From JAIVJG01 sp964236735 (GTDB taxonomy: Bacteria > Acidobacteriota > Blastocatellia > Pyrinomonadales > Pyrinomonadaceae): a DNA stretch of 64,000 nt. Below are positions 44,438 through 52,923 of this stretch, in pieces. The stretch lies in NCBI GenBank assembly GCA_964236735.1, contig CAXSFM010000006.1, forward strand, positions 124,001-188,000, written 5' to 3'. Numbering within the stretch: position 1 is the stretch's first letter; each line of letters opens with the position of its first letter. Below the pieces are notes generated by a model. The model did no database searches. It saw only the letters and a program-made list of their open reading frames with translations, and was not told the DNA's origin. The translations under genes were made by a program, and so were the position numbers.

Positions 44438-46097
44438 AGTGATTGCCAAAACCGCCACCAAAAAGACTGCTCACAAAACGGCAACCAAAAAGGCCGCTCA
44501 TAAAACTGTCGCTAAAAAGACTGCCCACAAAAGCGTCAAATCTACCAAGAAGACGGCGACTAAAGGCGGCAAGAAAACTGCGCCCGCCACCGCGACCAAG
44601 AAGAGCAAACCCTCGCCCGTGAAACCCAAGCCTGCCGCCAAGCCGACGCCTGCCGTCAAGCCAACGCCAACCGCCAGCGCGGGCGACGCGAGCGGCCTCA
44701 AGGTGCGTATGTACCGCGTCGGCTTTGGCGACTTCTTTCTCGTCACGGTGCCGACTGGTGGGGGAGATCGTTACATCGTGATTGATTGCGGCGTCTTCAA
44801 GGGGACGACCGGCAAGGGTGACATCGGCTCCATCGAAGAAGCCGTCGAAGACCTCTTTAAGACGACGAGCGGCCAACTCGCGCTCGTGATTATGACTCAC
44901 CGCCACGCCGATCACATCGCCGGATTCAGCCGCGCCGCCGAGCGTTTCAAGGACTTCAAGGCCAGCATGGTGTGGATGCCCTATTGGGAGCAGTTCAACG
45001 ACGCGCCCCAGACTTCCGCCGCCAGTAGCCTGCAAGCCGATGTCAACAGGCTTGCCATGCAACTCGCCATGCAGTTTCGCGGGCGGACGGATGAGGCGGC
45101 GCGGGATGCGCTCTCCCAGCTTTCGGATGCCACCGGCTTCGAGTTCGACGCCGCCACGACGGGCGGCAAGACGGGTGGCGGCAGCAATGCCGTCGCGCTC
45201 GACCTGCTGAAGAACCATCTCGGCGATAACGGCAAGAACGTCAGATATTACGCGCACGGCGACGATCCCGAATTGCCGCCTGAGCTTGACGGACTCTCGG
45301 CGAAAATCTACGGCCCGCCGCCGCAGGATGCCAAGGCGTTTATGAAGATGACAGACCTCAAGAAAGGTGTCGGCCAGTATCTCGACTCGACCACGAGCAG
45401 CGACGCCGGCGCAAAGGCGATACATCCCTTCGGGCCACACTGGTGCAACAATCAGCACAAGCATTACCCGCAGGAGGACGCACAAGGGTATCCCATCAAA
45501 TATCAGGAGATTGAGAAGCTCGTGGTTGATGCCCAGCCCGATATGCTGGCCGCCGCCGCCGCGAAGATAGATACCTTTCTCAACAACCAGAGTCTCGTCG
45601 TGCTGTTCACCTTCGCCGGCAAGAACCTGCTCTTCGTCGGCGACGCGCAGGCCGGTAACTGGGAACACTGGCTCTACAAGCTTGATGCCCCGATTAACGA
45701 TCCGACCAAAGCCGGAAGCCTCACCGAAGATAGCCAGCAAATTCTCCAGACGATAGATTTCTACAAGGTGGGTCATCACGGCAGCACAAATGCCACGCCC
45801 ATCCCGGTCGTCAATGCGCTCGGCAAGGATCACTCCGCTAACGGTTTCGTGGCGATGTGTTCGACGCAAATCGGCGTCTATGGCAATGCCGATCCTACTA
45901 AGGGAACGGAGGTTCCGCGCGCTCCGCTCATCAAGGCGCTCAGTGATGAGTGCGCCCTTGTTCGCAGCGACTCGTTCGAGATTACCCTTGCGGATAACAC
46001 AAAGATCGCGCCCGCCGCAGGCGCTGCCGCCGCGCTGCCAACGCCTAAAGTTGGAAAGCTTATTCAGGAAGCGCTCTACGTCGAGTATTCCTTCTGA
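44424..46097 (+). CDS. Metallo-beta-lactamase-fold hydrolase with histone-H1-like lysine tail
   Basis: A 557-residue protein. Residues about 5-85 are an unusual Lys/Ala/Thr/Pro tail of repeats such as KTATKK and KKTAHK, resembling histone H1 or eukaryote-like polycationic tails. From about residue 95 begins an MBL fold (VRMYRVGFGDFFLVTV), with the metal motif MTHRHADHIAG, a later Asp in LLFVGDAQAGNWEHWLY, and FYKVGHHGSTNATPIPVVN, which is the ComEC-like C-terminal His motif. The tail probably binds nucleic acid or another polyanion. The start overlaps the peptidase stop by 14 bp; a GTG at 44439 would remove a few residues of the tail. A full-length reverse-strand frame across it is a shadow. 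Confidence 0.85.
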   Translation: MGVSEVIAKTATKKTAHKTATKKAAHKTVAKKTAHKSVKSTKKTATKGGKKTAPATATKKSKPSPVKPKPAAKPTPAVKPTPTASAGDASGLKVRMYRVGFGDFFLVTVPTGGGDRYIVIDCGVFKGTTGKGDIGSIEEAVEDLFKTTSGQLALVIMTHRHADHIAGFSRAAERFKDFKASMVWMPYWEQFNDAPQTSAASSLQADVNRLAMQLAMQFRGRTDEAARDALSQLSDATGFEFDAATTGGKTGGGSNAVALDLLKNHLGDNGKNVRYYAHGDDPELPPELDGLSAKIYGPPPQDAKAFMKMTDLKKGVGQYLDSTTSSDAGAKAIHPFGPHWCNNQHKHYPQEDAQGYPIKYQEIEKLVVDAQPDMLAAAAAKIDTFLNNQSLVVLFTFAGKNLLFVGDAQAGNWEHWLYKLDAPINDPTKAGSLTEDSQQILQTIDFYKVGHHGSTNATPIPVVNALGKDHSANGFVAMCSTQIGVYGNADPTKGTEVPRAPLIKALSDECALVRSDSFEITLADNTKIAPAAGAAAALPTPKVGKLIQEALYVEYSF

Positions 46098-46401
46098 ACG
46101 GACTGTTAAAGGCAGTGTCTCAAGAAAAGTTTTTATCTGGTCGCCGGTAACTAAGTTGATGTCGTCAAACGTGAGCCGCATGAACGGCAACAGGCAATCA
46201 AGATGTCTTGACAGCATCTTCCAAGCGGCCTTATCTTTCCCTCCAAACACCGATGTGTGTTCGGAGAATTTCCGAAGATGCGCCGTCGGGAAAAATTGAA
46301 AACTCATGTCTCAGGATTCTTTGGCGCTTGGGGAATCAAGCGTTGATTTCAAAGGGCACCATCCTCGCATCAAGCGTCAGGCGACGGACAAACAATCGAA
46401 T
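46098..46401. other. Region between MBL-fold and family A genes
   Basis: No gene supported with confidence. A frame on the plus strand starts at 46306 and runs into the family A gene, whose start is placed at 46402 by comparison with its paralogue. The minus strand keeps an open frame through the whole interval, continuing the shadow of the previous gene. Confidence 0.5.
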
Positions 46402-47133
46402 ATGCAAATCCTTACTCAAGACTACATCAACACCATCGCCGGAGACCTCGCGCGCACGGTCAGCCATCCCGAATTTTTGAGAAGGATGCTGGAGGTTCGC
46501 GCACGCAAGACCAACGCGGAGCGCATCGCACAGTCTCAGAGCGTCTCTCCCGAAGAGTTGAAGAAAGCGGGGATTCCCGTGCCCGACTCTCTGCGCGTGT
46601 CTCCACGCACTTTTGAAAAGCCCGACTTCGCACAGGTGAATGGCGTTCAGGGCTTCGGGCGCGAACCCGGCTCTGATCACGAGACGGCCTGGGAGTCCTA
46701 CGGCTCGATGCCGCCCGAGGCTTACGACACCTCGACTTGGGGCGATGAGAATGTGGACTACCCGACCGAAATGCATGACCCGGATGTCGTCCGCGAGATC
46801 GTCTATGAAGGGATTCGGGAAATCGGCGAGTTCGTGATGAGCGAACCCTTCAATCAGGCTCTGGTTGATCTGATGGCGACCGCCCCGCCGGAGCGGCCTG
46901 CGTTCGTGCTGGACACGTTCCTCAATCAAACCGAGCGTGAAAGACGCGGCATCTACATCCCCAAGAACATGAGAATCCAGAGATCAACTTTCTATGACGG
47001 ACGCCCCACTCTGTTTTGCGTTTCGATGTTGACGTTGCTGGCTTATCCGTGGCGCAAGGTCACCATCACCTTCGACAACGACGGACTGGAAAAGCTCGTC
47101 GAAGGCCGGCTGGCGACGCCGGGTCAGGATTAA
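46402..47133 (+). CDS. Unknown protein, family A (paralogue of 54574-55266)
   Basis: A 243-residue protein of no known family. The start ATG 46402 (MQILTQDYINTIAGDLA) is chosen because it aligns with the paralogue's start; a longer frame from 46306 is possible. Features: an N-terminal helical region (HPEFLRRMLEVR, EELKKAGIPVPDSLRVSPRT) similar in spacing to NHLP-type leader peptides, a Pro/Gly-rich middle with conserved acidic residues, and a C-terminal strand-rich module IQRSTFYDGRPTLFCVSMLT followed by YPWRKVTITFDND that is nearly identical in the paralogue. It sits between the MBL-fold hydrolase and a pyruvyl-transferase-like gene, so it may belong to the same pathway. Confidence 0.75.
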   Translation: MQILTQDYINTIAGDLARTVSHPEFLRRMLEVRARKTNAERIAQSQSVSPEELKKAGIPVPDSLRVSPRTFEKPDFAQVNGVQGFGREPGSDHETAWESYGSMPPEAYDTSTWGDENVDYPTEMHDPDVVREIVYEGIREIGEFVMSEPFNQALVDLMATAPPERPAFVLDTFLNQTERERRGIYIPKNMRIQRSTFYDGRPTLFCVSMLTLLAYPWRKVTITFDNDGLEKLVEGRLATPGQD

Positions 47134-47186
47134 GCGACGAGCCTCACTTAAAACCTTTTGCACATCTTCCATTAACGGGAGTTCAC

Positions 47187-48632
47187 ATCAGCGCATTAGT
47201 TCAAGAGTTCGCGACCTCTCTCGAGCCGGAGTTGCTCATCCGTGAGCATACGGCTTCCGCCATCGCGCGAGGCCGCGCGCGGCAACTTCACAAGCCACGA
47301 AGTCTCGTTGCTGTTGACGGAGTTCTTCGTCTCCTGCTCGTCGGCTATACGGGCGCGGGCAATGTGGGGGCTGACATCAGAACGGGCGAGATCATTCGCC
47401 AACTTCTCAGCATTTTCGGCACGGATCGCCTTCGCCTCGGGCTTGCCACACGCGAGCCTCTGAGCGTCGGCGCGTTTGCAGACGTGCAATGCGAAAACTC
47501 CGGCGCGTACTTTCCTGTTTTCCTCGAAGAAGCCATTCAACGATATGACGGCGTGATCGTGTCGGAAGGCTGCGTGTTGAAGTCTAACTTCTCGAACACG
47601 CTGGCGACGATGCTGGCTGGCGCACTCGGAATGGCGGCGGCGGAAAACAAACTAAGCGTCGCATATGGAGCGGAGGCCGGAGAGATGGAGCCGGAGATAA
47701 AAGATTTCTTCCTCGCACACTGTCAGGAGAGTCTGTTCATCGCACGCAGCCATCAATCTTACGAGATAATTAAGAATCAAATCGGCTTGAGAACGACGCT
47801 TGGGGCTGATCCGGCATGGACGTTTCAGCCTTCCTCAAGTGAAAGAGCAGAGAGGCTTCTGCGCGAGGCCGGGTGGGATGGCGAGTCTCAAGTCGTGGCG
47901 ATCTCTCCGGTCAATCCTTTCTGGTGGCCCGTCAGGCCGGACGCGCTCAAGGCCGCGTTGATGGAAGAGACCGGATTGTTTCGCGAGTCACATTATCAAT
48001 CAATCTACTTTCACGAAGATTCCGATGAAGCACAGGAAAGATATCTGCGCTATCTAAAAGAAATCGCGCGAGCCTTGCTTGCCTTTTCGGCTGAAACGCC
48101 GACGTTTCCCGTGCTCGTCGAGATGGAGCCGCTTGACCGGCGCGCCTGCCTCGATCTGCAATCCGAGATGAAGATGCAAATGCCGATCTTCTCCGGCAGG
48201 CAATGGCCTTTGCCGGACATCGTCGCCGTCTTGCGACAAGCTTCAATCGTCGTCAGTTCGCGCTACCACGCCTTGCTGACTTCGATGCCCGCAGGTGTCG
48301 TCGGAATCGGAGTGTCGTTGGACGAGCGCATCCGCAATCTGTTCGCCGAGCGTGGAATCTCGCAGTGGGTGGTCGGCGCGGATGATCCCAATCTTGGCGA
48401 CGCGCTGCTCGACCTGCTCCGTGCGGGAGTGAAACAAGGTGAGGAACTTCGCGCGGGAACCGCATCGTTCGTCGCCGGTCAACTATATCGCATCGGACAG
48501 ATGGGAAAAGAAATCTGTACGGAGATTTGTCAAACGTTCCCCGGTGTCGAGCCTCCGAAAGGAAAAAATGATCCGCTCGATTTTCTCCCGGAAATTTCAC
48601 CCGCTCTCTTAAACATGCTGAGGGGTGACTGA
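47187..48632 (+). CDS. Polysaccharide pyruvyl transferase family protein
   Basis: A protein of about 481 residues. The family motif LLLVGYTGAGNVGADIRTGE, found near residue 45, matches the nucleotide-sugar/phosphoenolpyruvate-binding opening of pyruvyl transferases; later elements are SSRYHALLTSMPAGVVGIGV and IRNLFAERGISQWVVGADD. The start is unsettled: the long frame begins at 47016 inside the previous gene, whose sequence is conserved in its paralogue there, so translation likely starts after 47133. An ATC at 47187 has the best ribosome site (GGGAG six bases upstream), and a TTG at 47232 is the next possibility. In capsule or antibiotic pathways these proteins add pyruvate ketals; here the acceptor is unknown. 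Confidence 0.78.
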   Translation: MSALVQEFATSLEPELLIREHTASAIARGRARQLHKPRSLVAVDGVLRLLLVGYTGAGNVGADIRTGEIIRQLLSIFGTDRLRLGLATREPLSVGAFADVQCENSGAYFPVFLEEAIQRYDGVIVSEGCVLKSNFSNTLATMLAGALGMAAAENKLSVAYGAEAGEMEPEIKDFFLAHCQESLFIARSHQSYEIIKNQIGLRTTLGADPAWTFQPSSSERAERLLREAGWDGESQVVAISPVNPFWWPVRPDALKAALMEETGLFRESHYQSIYFHEDSDEAQERYLRYLKEIARALLAFSAETPTFPVLVEMEPLDRRACLDLQSEMKMQMPIFSGRQWPLPDIVAVLRQASIVVSSRYHALLTSMPAGVVGIGVSLDERIRNLFAERGISQWVVGADDPNLGDALLDLLRAGVKQGEELRAGTASFVAGQLYRIGQMGKEICTEICQTFPGVEPPKGKNDPLDFLPEISPALLNMLRGD

Positions 48633-48694
48633 GACTACCGGGCAAACTTTTTTAGAAATATAGAAAAGCACATCACGACCTCAGAACTACAGCT

Positions 48695-49774
48695 ATGGAA
48701 TTCGGCATCTTCCTGACCATGCCCTCTCCCGAAGCGGTCGAAGCGGCGGAGGTGTACCGGCGTGGAATCGAAATGGCGGTCAGAGCCGAAGACCTCGGCT
48801 TCTCGCGTGTGTGGCTGGCGGAGCATCATTTCTCGACCTACAGCTATGTGCCGCGGCCTCTGATATTTCTCTCCTACCTCGCCGCGAAAACCTCACGCAT
48901 TCGTCTGGGCACTGCGATTGTCCCTCTGCCGTTGCACAACCCGCTGCTGGTCGCGGAGGAAATTGCGATGGCCGACGTGCTCAGTCGCGGGCGTATCGAG
49001 CTTGGCGTCGGGAAGGGCTATCAGAAGTATCAATTTGATCGTCTCGGAATTGCGAAAGACGAGAATGAAAAACGCTACTGGGAAGCCATCGCAGTGCTTC
49101 GCGCCGCTCTCACTGAAAACACATTTTCCTACTCCGGGGAATATTTTCAGATTCCAGAGACGACTCTCGTCCCGCAACCGTTACAGCGTCCGATGCCCAT
49201 CTGGTTGGTCGTCAATACACGGCATCGTGAAGCGGTCGAGTTTGCGATTGAACACCGGATGAATTTATTCACAGGCGTGCTTGAACCCCTGCATCAACTG
49301 ACGCGCGCCGACATCACCTACCCTGAGATTTTTGAGCGTTGCCCGCCCCGCTACATCGGCACGCAGCGTCCGGTCTTTGTCTCTTATGATCGTCGCGCCG
49401 TTGAGCGCGCGGTCGAGCAAGTGCGCTGGAACGCCCGCGTCAGTCTCAGCCAGCGACACGACTTCGGCGAAATCAAAAATGGAAAAGCGTTAGCGCGCGA
49501 GTTTCCCGGCGAGCCGACCACAGAAGAGATTCTGGAAAACTACGTCGTCATGGGCACGCCCGAACATTGCAGACGGCAACTGAAACGGCTGCAAAGCGGG
49601 CTGGGGTGCAACTACTTCAGCGCGAGTTTCTGGTTCGGCGCGCTCGAACATGAATCCGTGATCAACTCGATGGAACTCTTCGCGGCGGAGGTCATGCCCG
49701 CCTTTTCGACGCAAGAGTCAATAACGTCTGTCGCCGCTTCTGCAACACAAAAATCACAGCCGACAAGAGACTGA
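48695..49774 (+). CDS. Luciferase-like flavin-dependent oxidoreductase
   Basis: A 359-residue TIM-barrel enzyme of the bacterial luciferase-like (LLM) class. It starts MEFGIFLTMPSPEAVEAAEV and has the expected AEDLGFSRVWLAEHHFSTYS, IRLGTAIVPLPLHNPLLVAE, GRIELGVGKGYQKYQFDRLG and YVVMGTPEHCRRQLKRLQ segments. Such enzymes use FMNH2 or F420 to hydroxylate, dehydrogenate or oxidise a substrate. Its place among natural-product genes suggests a tailoring oxidation. The next gene's ATG (49774) overlaps its stop. Confidence 0.9.
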   Translation: MEFGIFLTMPSPEAVEAAEVYRRGIEMAVRAEDLGFSRVWLAEHHFSTYSYVPRPLIFLSYLAAKTSRIRLGTAIVPLPLHNPLLVAEEIAMADVLSRGRIELGVGKGYQKYQFDRLGIAKDENEKRYWEAIAVLRAALTENTFSYSGEYFQIPETTLVPQPLQRPMPIWLVVNTRHREAVEFAIEHRMNLFTGVLEPLHQLTRADITYPEIFERCPPRYIGTQRPVFVSYDRRAVERAVEQVRWNARVSLSQRHDFGEIKNGKALAREFPGEPTTEEILENYVVMGTPEHCRRQLKRLQSGLGCNYFSASFWFGALEHESVINSMELFAAEVMPAFSTQESITSVAASATQKSQPTRD

Positions 49775-51516
49775 TGCCAACCTCTCTCGAAACCGCCACG
49801 CTTCACAATCGAAACACCGTCTGGTGCCGCGCGCTCGCTTCCGAGCTGGTCGCGGCGGATGTGGCGGCGGCGGTTTTATGTTGCGGCTCGCGTTCCTCAG
49901 CGATGGCGCTCGCGCTTCACGCGCAGGCCGGGATCGAGACAGTCGTCTTCAACGATGAACGAGCCGGCGCTTTCTTCGCGCTCGGCTGGTCGAAATCCAC
50001 TGGGAGACCGGCGGCAGTCTGCACGACATCGGGAAGCGCGGTTGCCAATCTCGCGCCCGCCTTGTTGGAAGCGAAGGCCAGCGGCATCCCGCTCGTCGCG
50101 CTCACCTGTGATCGCCCCCGATCCATACGCGATGCCGGCGCGACGCAGTGCGCCGACCATCTCGGAATCTGCCGTGCGGTTGTGGAAGGTAATATTGATC
50201 TGGACGATCCGATTATCACGCGGCGCGGGTTACAGTCTCTGCGAAAGAGTCTCCGCGAACTGCTTCAGAAGCTCGACAGTCCGGCGACACGCGGCCCGCT
50301 GCAAATCAACATCCCGCTTCACGGCGAACTCTCAAGCATGGATGCCGATGCGGAATGGAGTCTCCCTCAGAAATTACTAACGCTCGTGAACGCGCCCGCC
50401 CTTTCAGCAAAGCCGCCGCCCCGCCGTGTCAATCGAGCGCGCGGGTCGATCAGTAAACTGCGTCTGACGAGCGGGCTTAAAGGTTTGATTGTGGTCGGCC
50501 CCGACTGCCCCGTTGATCTAGGCCGCATCACATCGCTGGCAGAGAAAACCGGCTTCCCCGTCATCGTTGACGCTCCGAGCGGGCTGCGCCGCCCGGCGAC
50601 GATTCGGAACGTCATCTGCAACGGCGATTTATTGAGCATGAATTGGTCGGCCACGCAATTGAGTCCCGACTTAATCATCCGGCTGGGTAGCGTCCCCGTC
50701 TCGCACACCATGCAACGCTATCTGCGCGCGCAACGCTGCAAGGTGATTCGCATCGAACGGCGACCGCTGGAACGCGACTTTCTCGCCCCACAGTCCGTGC
50801 GTCTAAATCCGACATCCGATGACGCATTGGATGCGCTGGCCGACACGCTTGCGCCCGGTGATGCTGCGTGGGCTGACGAATGGAAATCTCTCGACGACAA
50901 GATCAACGCGGCCAAGAACAGTTACCTGTCCGGCCTTGCGTGGGGAGATTGCAAGGTGGCATGGATGGTTTGCAACGCGCCGGGGTTTGATCTTTTTCAT
51001 CTGGGAAATTCCATGGCCGTCCGTCATGCGAACCTCTACTGCGACGCGACTGAGACGGCGCAAAAAATTTTGGTTAACAGAGGCGTCAGTGGAATTGACG
51101 GAAACGTCGCGACGTTTCTCGGAGAACTGCGTGGAGCCGGCGGGCGCGGGCTGCTGCTGATCGGCGATCTTGCCGCTTCACACGATTTGACGGGACTTGA
51201 AGCCGGCAAGCTGTCGAATTTGAAAGGCGCGATTTGCGTTATCAACAACGGCGGCGGCGCTATCTTCGACATCACGAGCATGGCGGAAATGCCGGACTAC
51301 GAGCTTCTCGTTCGCAACCCCGTGGCGTTGGACTTTCGCTCTGTCGCGTCCGCCTTCAAGATTCCTTTCACGCGCTGCGCGACGGAAAGACAGCTTGCCG
51401 CCGCCCTGCGAAAAGCAAGTCGTCAGGATGAACTCTCAATAATCGAAATACGTGTGCCGGAGGACGCTCTCAAGCGAGACCTCCCACAGCTTTTCTGGTC
51501 AACGATGCTCGTCTGA
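49774..51516 (+). CDS. MenD-like thiamine-diphosphate enzyme
   Basis: A 580-residue ThDP enzyme most like MenD (SEPHC synthase). The PYR domain has VFNDERAGAFFALGWSK with the activating Glu and VCTTSGSAVANLAPALLEAK; the middle domain is diverged; the PP domain has LLLIGDLAASHDLTGLE and ICVINNGGGAIFDI with the NNGGG loop and the MenD-like NRGVSGIDGNVATFLG just before it. No other menaquinone genes are near, and it sits inside the unusual cluster, so it may perform a related Stetter-type carboligation on another substrate. Overlap with the LLM gene shows coupling. Confidence 0.85.
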   Translation: MPTSLETATLHNRNTVWCRALASELVAADVAAAVLCCGSRSSAMALALHAQAGIETVVFNDERAGAFFALGWSKSTGRPAAVCTTSGSAVANLAPALLEAKASGIPLVALTCDRPRSIRDAGATQCADHLGICRAVVEGNIDLDDPIITRRGLQSLRKSLRELLQKLDSPATRGPLQINIPLHGELSSMDADAEWSLPQKLLTLVNAPALSAKPPPRRVNRARGSISKLRLTSGLKGLIVVGPDCPVDLGRITSLAEKTGFPVIVDAPSGLRRPATIRNVICNGDLLSMNWSATQLSPDLIIRLGSVPVSHTMQRYLRAQRCKVIRIERRPLERDFLAPQSVRLNPTSDDALDALADTLAPGDAAWADEWKSLDDKINAAKNSYLSGLAWGDCKVAWMVCNAPGFDLFHLGNSMAVRHANLYCDATETAQKILVNRGVSGIDGNVATFLGELRGAGGRGLLLIGDLAASHDLTGLEAGKLSNLKGAICVINNGGGAIFDITSMAEMPDYELLVRNPVALDFRSVASAFKIPFTRCATERQLAAALRKASRQDELSIIEIRVPEDALKRDLPQLFWSTMLV

Positions 51517-51539
51517 AACACCACCACCCATCAAAAAAA

Positions 51540-52601
51540 ATGAACCTGTATCATCCCTTACCCGACATCAACGATCTCGACGCGCATACGGCGACGGAGG
51601 TCGCGCGTTTTGTGCGCGCGGAATTGCGTCCCTACATTCTGTCATCGCTGGCGAGCCTGTACAAATTAGAGTCGCCGACAGACGAGCAACAGATAGATTT
51701 GCTTGAATTTGAATTGCGCCTCAACGAGGTTGATAACTATGCCAATGAGGTTGACGAGTTAATCTATCGTGAGTGTCCGCCGGCACCGGCGCAATTTATG
51801 AAGCCGGTCTTGAAGGAACTGGAGTTCTCAGAGGATGCCTTTGCGACTGCCAGCGCGGAGTTATTTTTCTCGTCGGAATCAAAAACGAATATTCACGGGC
51901 CGGTCATGCTTTACCACATCGCCGCACTCGCGGAGAGTATCTTGCGCCCGTCCGAGAAAATTGTGACTTTGAGAAAAACGTCTTTCAAGAAGATGGTCGT
52001 CTCTCAAATGCGGTTCTTCGTTTGCGATGCCGCGCGCGGGTATCCAACAAGCGTCGCGCCGCTTCTTCCGTCGGCTTCAGTCGTCGGCTCCTTTCATCTG
52101 AACAGTGGCCGCGTGCTGGAATTTTTCGGAGTTCATCTGCCCGGTCTCGCGGTCAGAGAAATCGCTCACTTCAATTCGTTTGCGCTAAAGATGATTCCTG
52201 AGTTGAAAGTAAACAAAGATATTGATGGCGAACTCTATCGCGTCAAGCTGCGAACGTTTGCGCCGCTTCCCGAAATTCCACCCGGCGGATTCACCGCCCC
52301 CTTGTGTTTGATGACGCTGCTCGACCTCTTGATTCTCCTGATGTTCACCGAACGATTACATCCGCAGCAAACCAAACTCCTGCTCGGCGTCAATGAACTG
52401 CATCTGCTGCCGGACATGGTCAAAGATTTGACGAGCGGAGTCACGCTGGAATTTCACCCGCGCACTAACAAGACGCGGATGTGGCAGGACAAGTTTCTGC
52501 TGATGCCGATAGACTTCCGATTTTCGCCTCTGCAAGAGGAATTTTCGCGCCTCTATACGGCGGAAACCGACCTGCCTTATTACAAAATAGAAACCGAATA
52601 G
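51540..52601 (+). CDS. Hypothetical protein in biosynthetic arm
   Basis: A 353-residue protein with no recognised domain. It is largely helical (RFVRAELRPYILSSLASLYK, LLEFELRLNEVDNYANEVDE) with a possible hydrophobic or amphipathic segment LCLMTLLDLLILLMFTERL near residue 265. It has no signal peptide. It begins 23 bp after the MenD-like gene and is the last gene of the plus arm before the convergence with the minus arm, so it likely serves the same pathway. The absence of an obvious ribosome site before the ATG at 51540 is odd. Confidence 0.75.
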   Translation: MNLYHPLPDINDLDAHTATEVARFVRAELRPYILSSLASLYKLESPTDEQQIDLLEFELRLNEVDNYANEVDELIYRECPPAPAQFMKPVLKELEFSEDAFATASAELFFSSESKTNIHGPVMLYHIAALAESILRPSEKIVTLRKTSFKKMVVSQMRFFVCDAARGYPTSVAPLLPSASVVGSFHLNSGRVLEFFGVHLPGLAVREIAHFNSFALKMIPELKVNKDIDGELYRVKLRTFAPLPEIPPGGFTAPLCLMTLLDLLILLMFTERLHPQQTKLLLGVNELHLLPDMVKDLTSGVTLEFHPRTNKTRMWQDKFLLMPIDFRFSPLQEEFSRLYTAETDLPYYKIETE

Positions 52602-52686
52602 AGCAGCGCTCGCGCATCACGTTGCGCCATGACGAAGCGTCGTCTGCTGTGTGATCCGCATCCTCGCGCTTGATGATGCAACAGGA

Positions 52687-52923
52687 CTAAGGTTTCGCGG
52701 GGTGTGATGGCGGGGCGGGGTAGAACACTTCCTTATCCAAACGCAACGTGTTGAGGCGAGCGCGCAGGCCGGACACCAACTCGGTTGGAATCGAAAGCTT
52801 CCATAAACGATCCTCAACCGACTCCAGCACTTTTACTTTCGGGTGCTTGAGCAACTCGTCCAGTTCCGTCCGCTCTGCGGGTGATTGCGGGGCGACGACA
52901 AAATTTTGAGTCTTCTCTAACAT
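52687..52923 (-). CDS. Small protein resembling a subtilase propeptide (I9-like)
   Basis: A 78-residue protein starting with MLEKTQNFVVAPQSPAERTE, immediately downstream (overlapping by 7 bp) of the subtilase stop. The pattern KVKVLESVEDRLWKLSIPTE followed by LVSGLRARLNTLRLDKEVFY and PAPPS is compatible with the beta-alpha-beta inhibitor I9 fold, the usual N-terminal chaperone-inhibitor of subtilisins, here encoded in trans. The fold match is by pattern only. A longer open frame up to 53304 overlaps the subtilase in another frame and is a shadow. Confidence 0.6.
   Translation of the reverse strand: MLEKTQNFVVAPQSPAERTELDELLKHPKVKVLESVEDRLWKLSIPTELVSGLRARLNTLRLDKEVFYPAPPSHPAKP

Noticed and set aside
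44412..46307. Reverse-strand open frame of 631 codons across the MBL-fold gene
   Set aside because: The plus-strand frame has clear MBL motifs and a coupled start; the reverse frame is a high-GC shadow.
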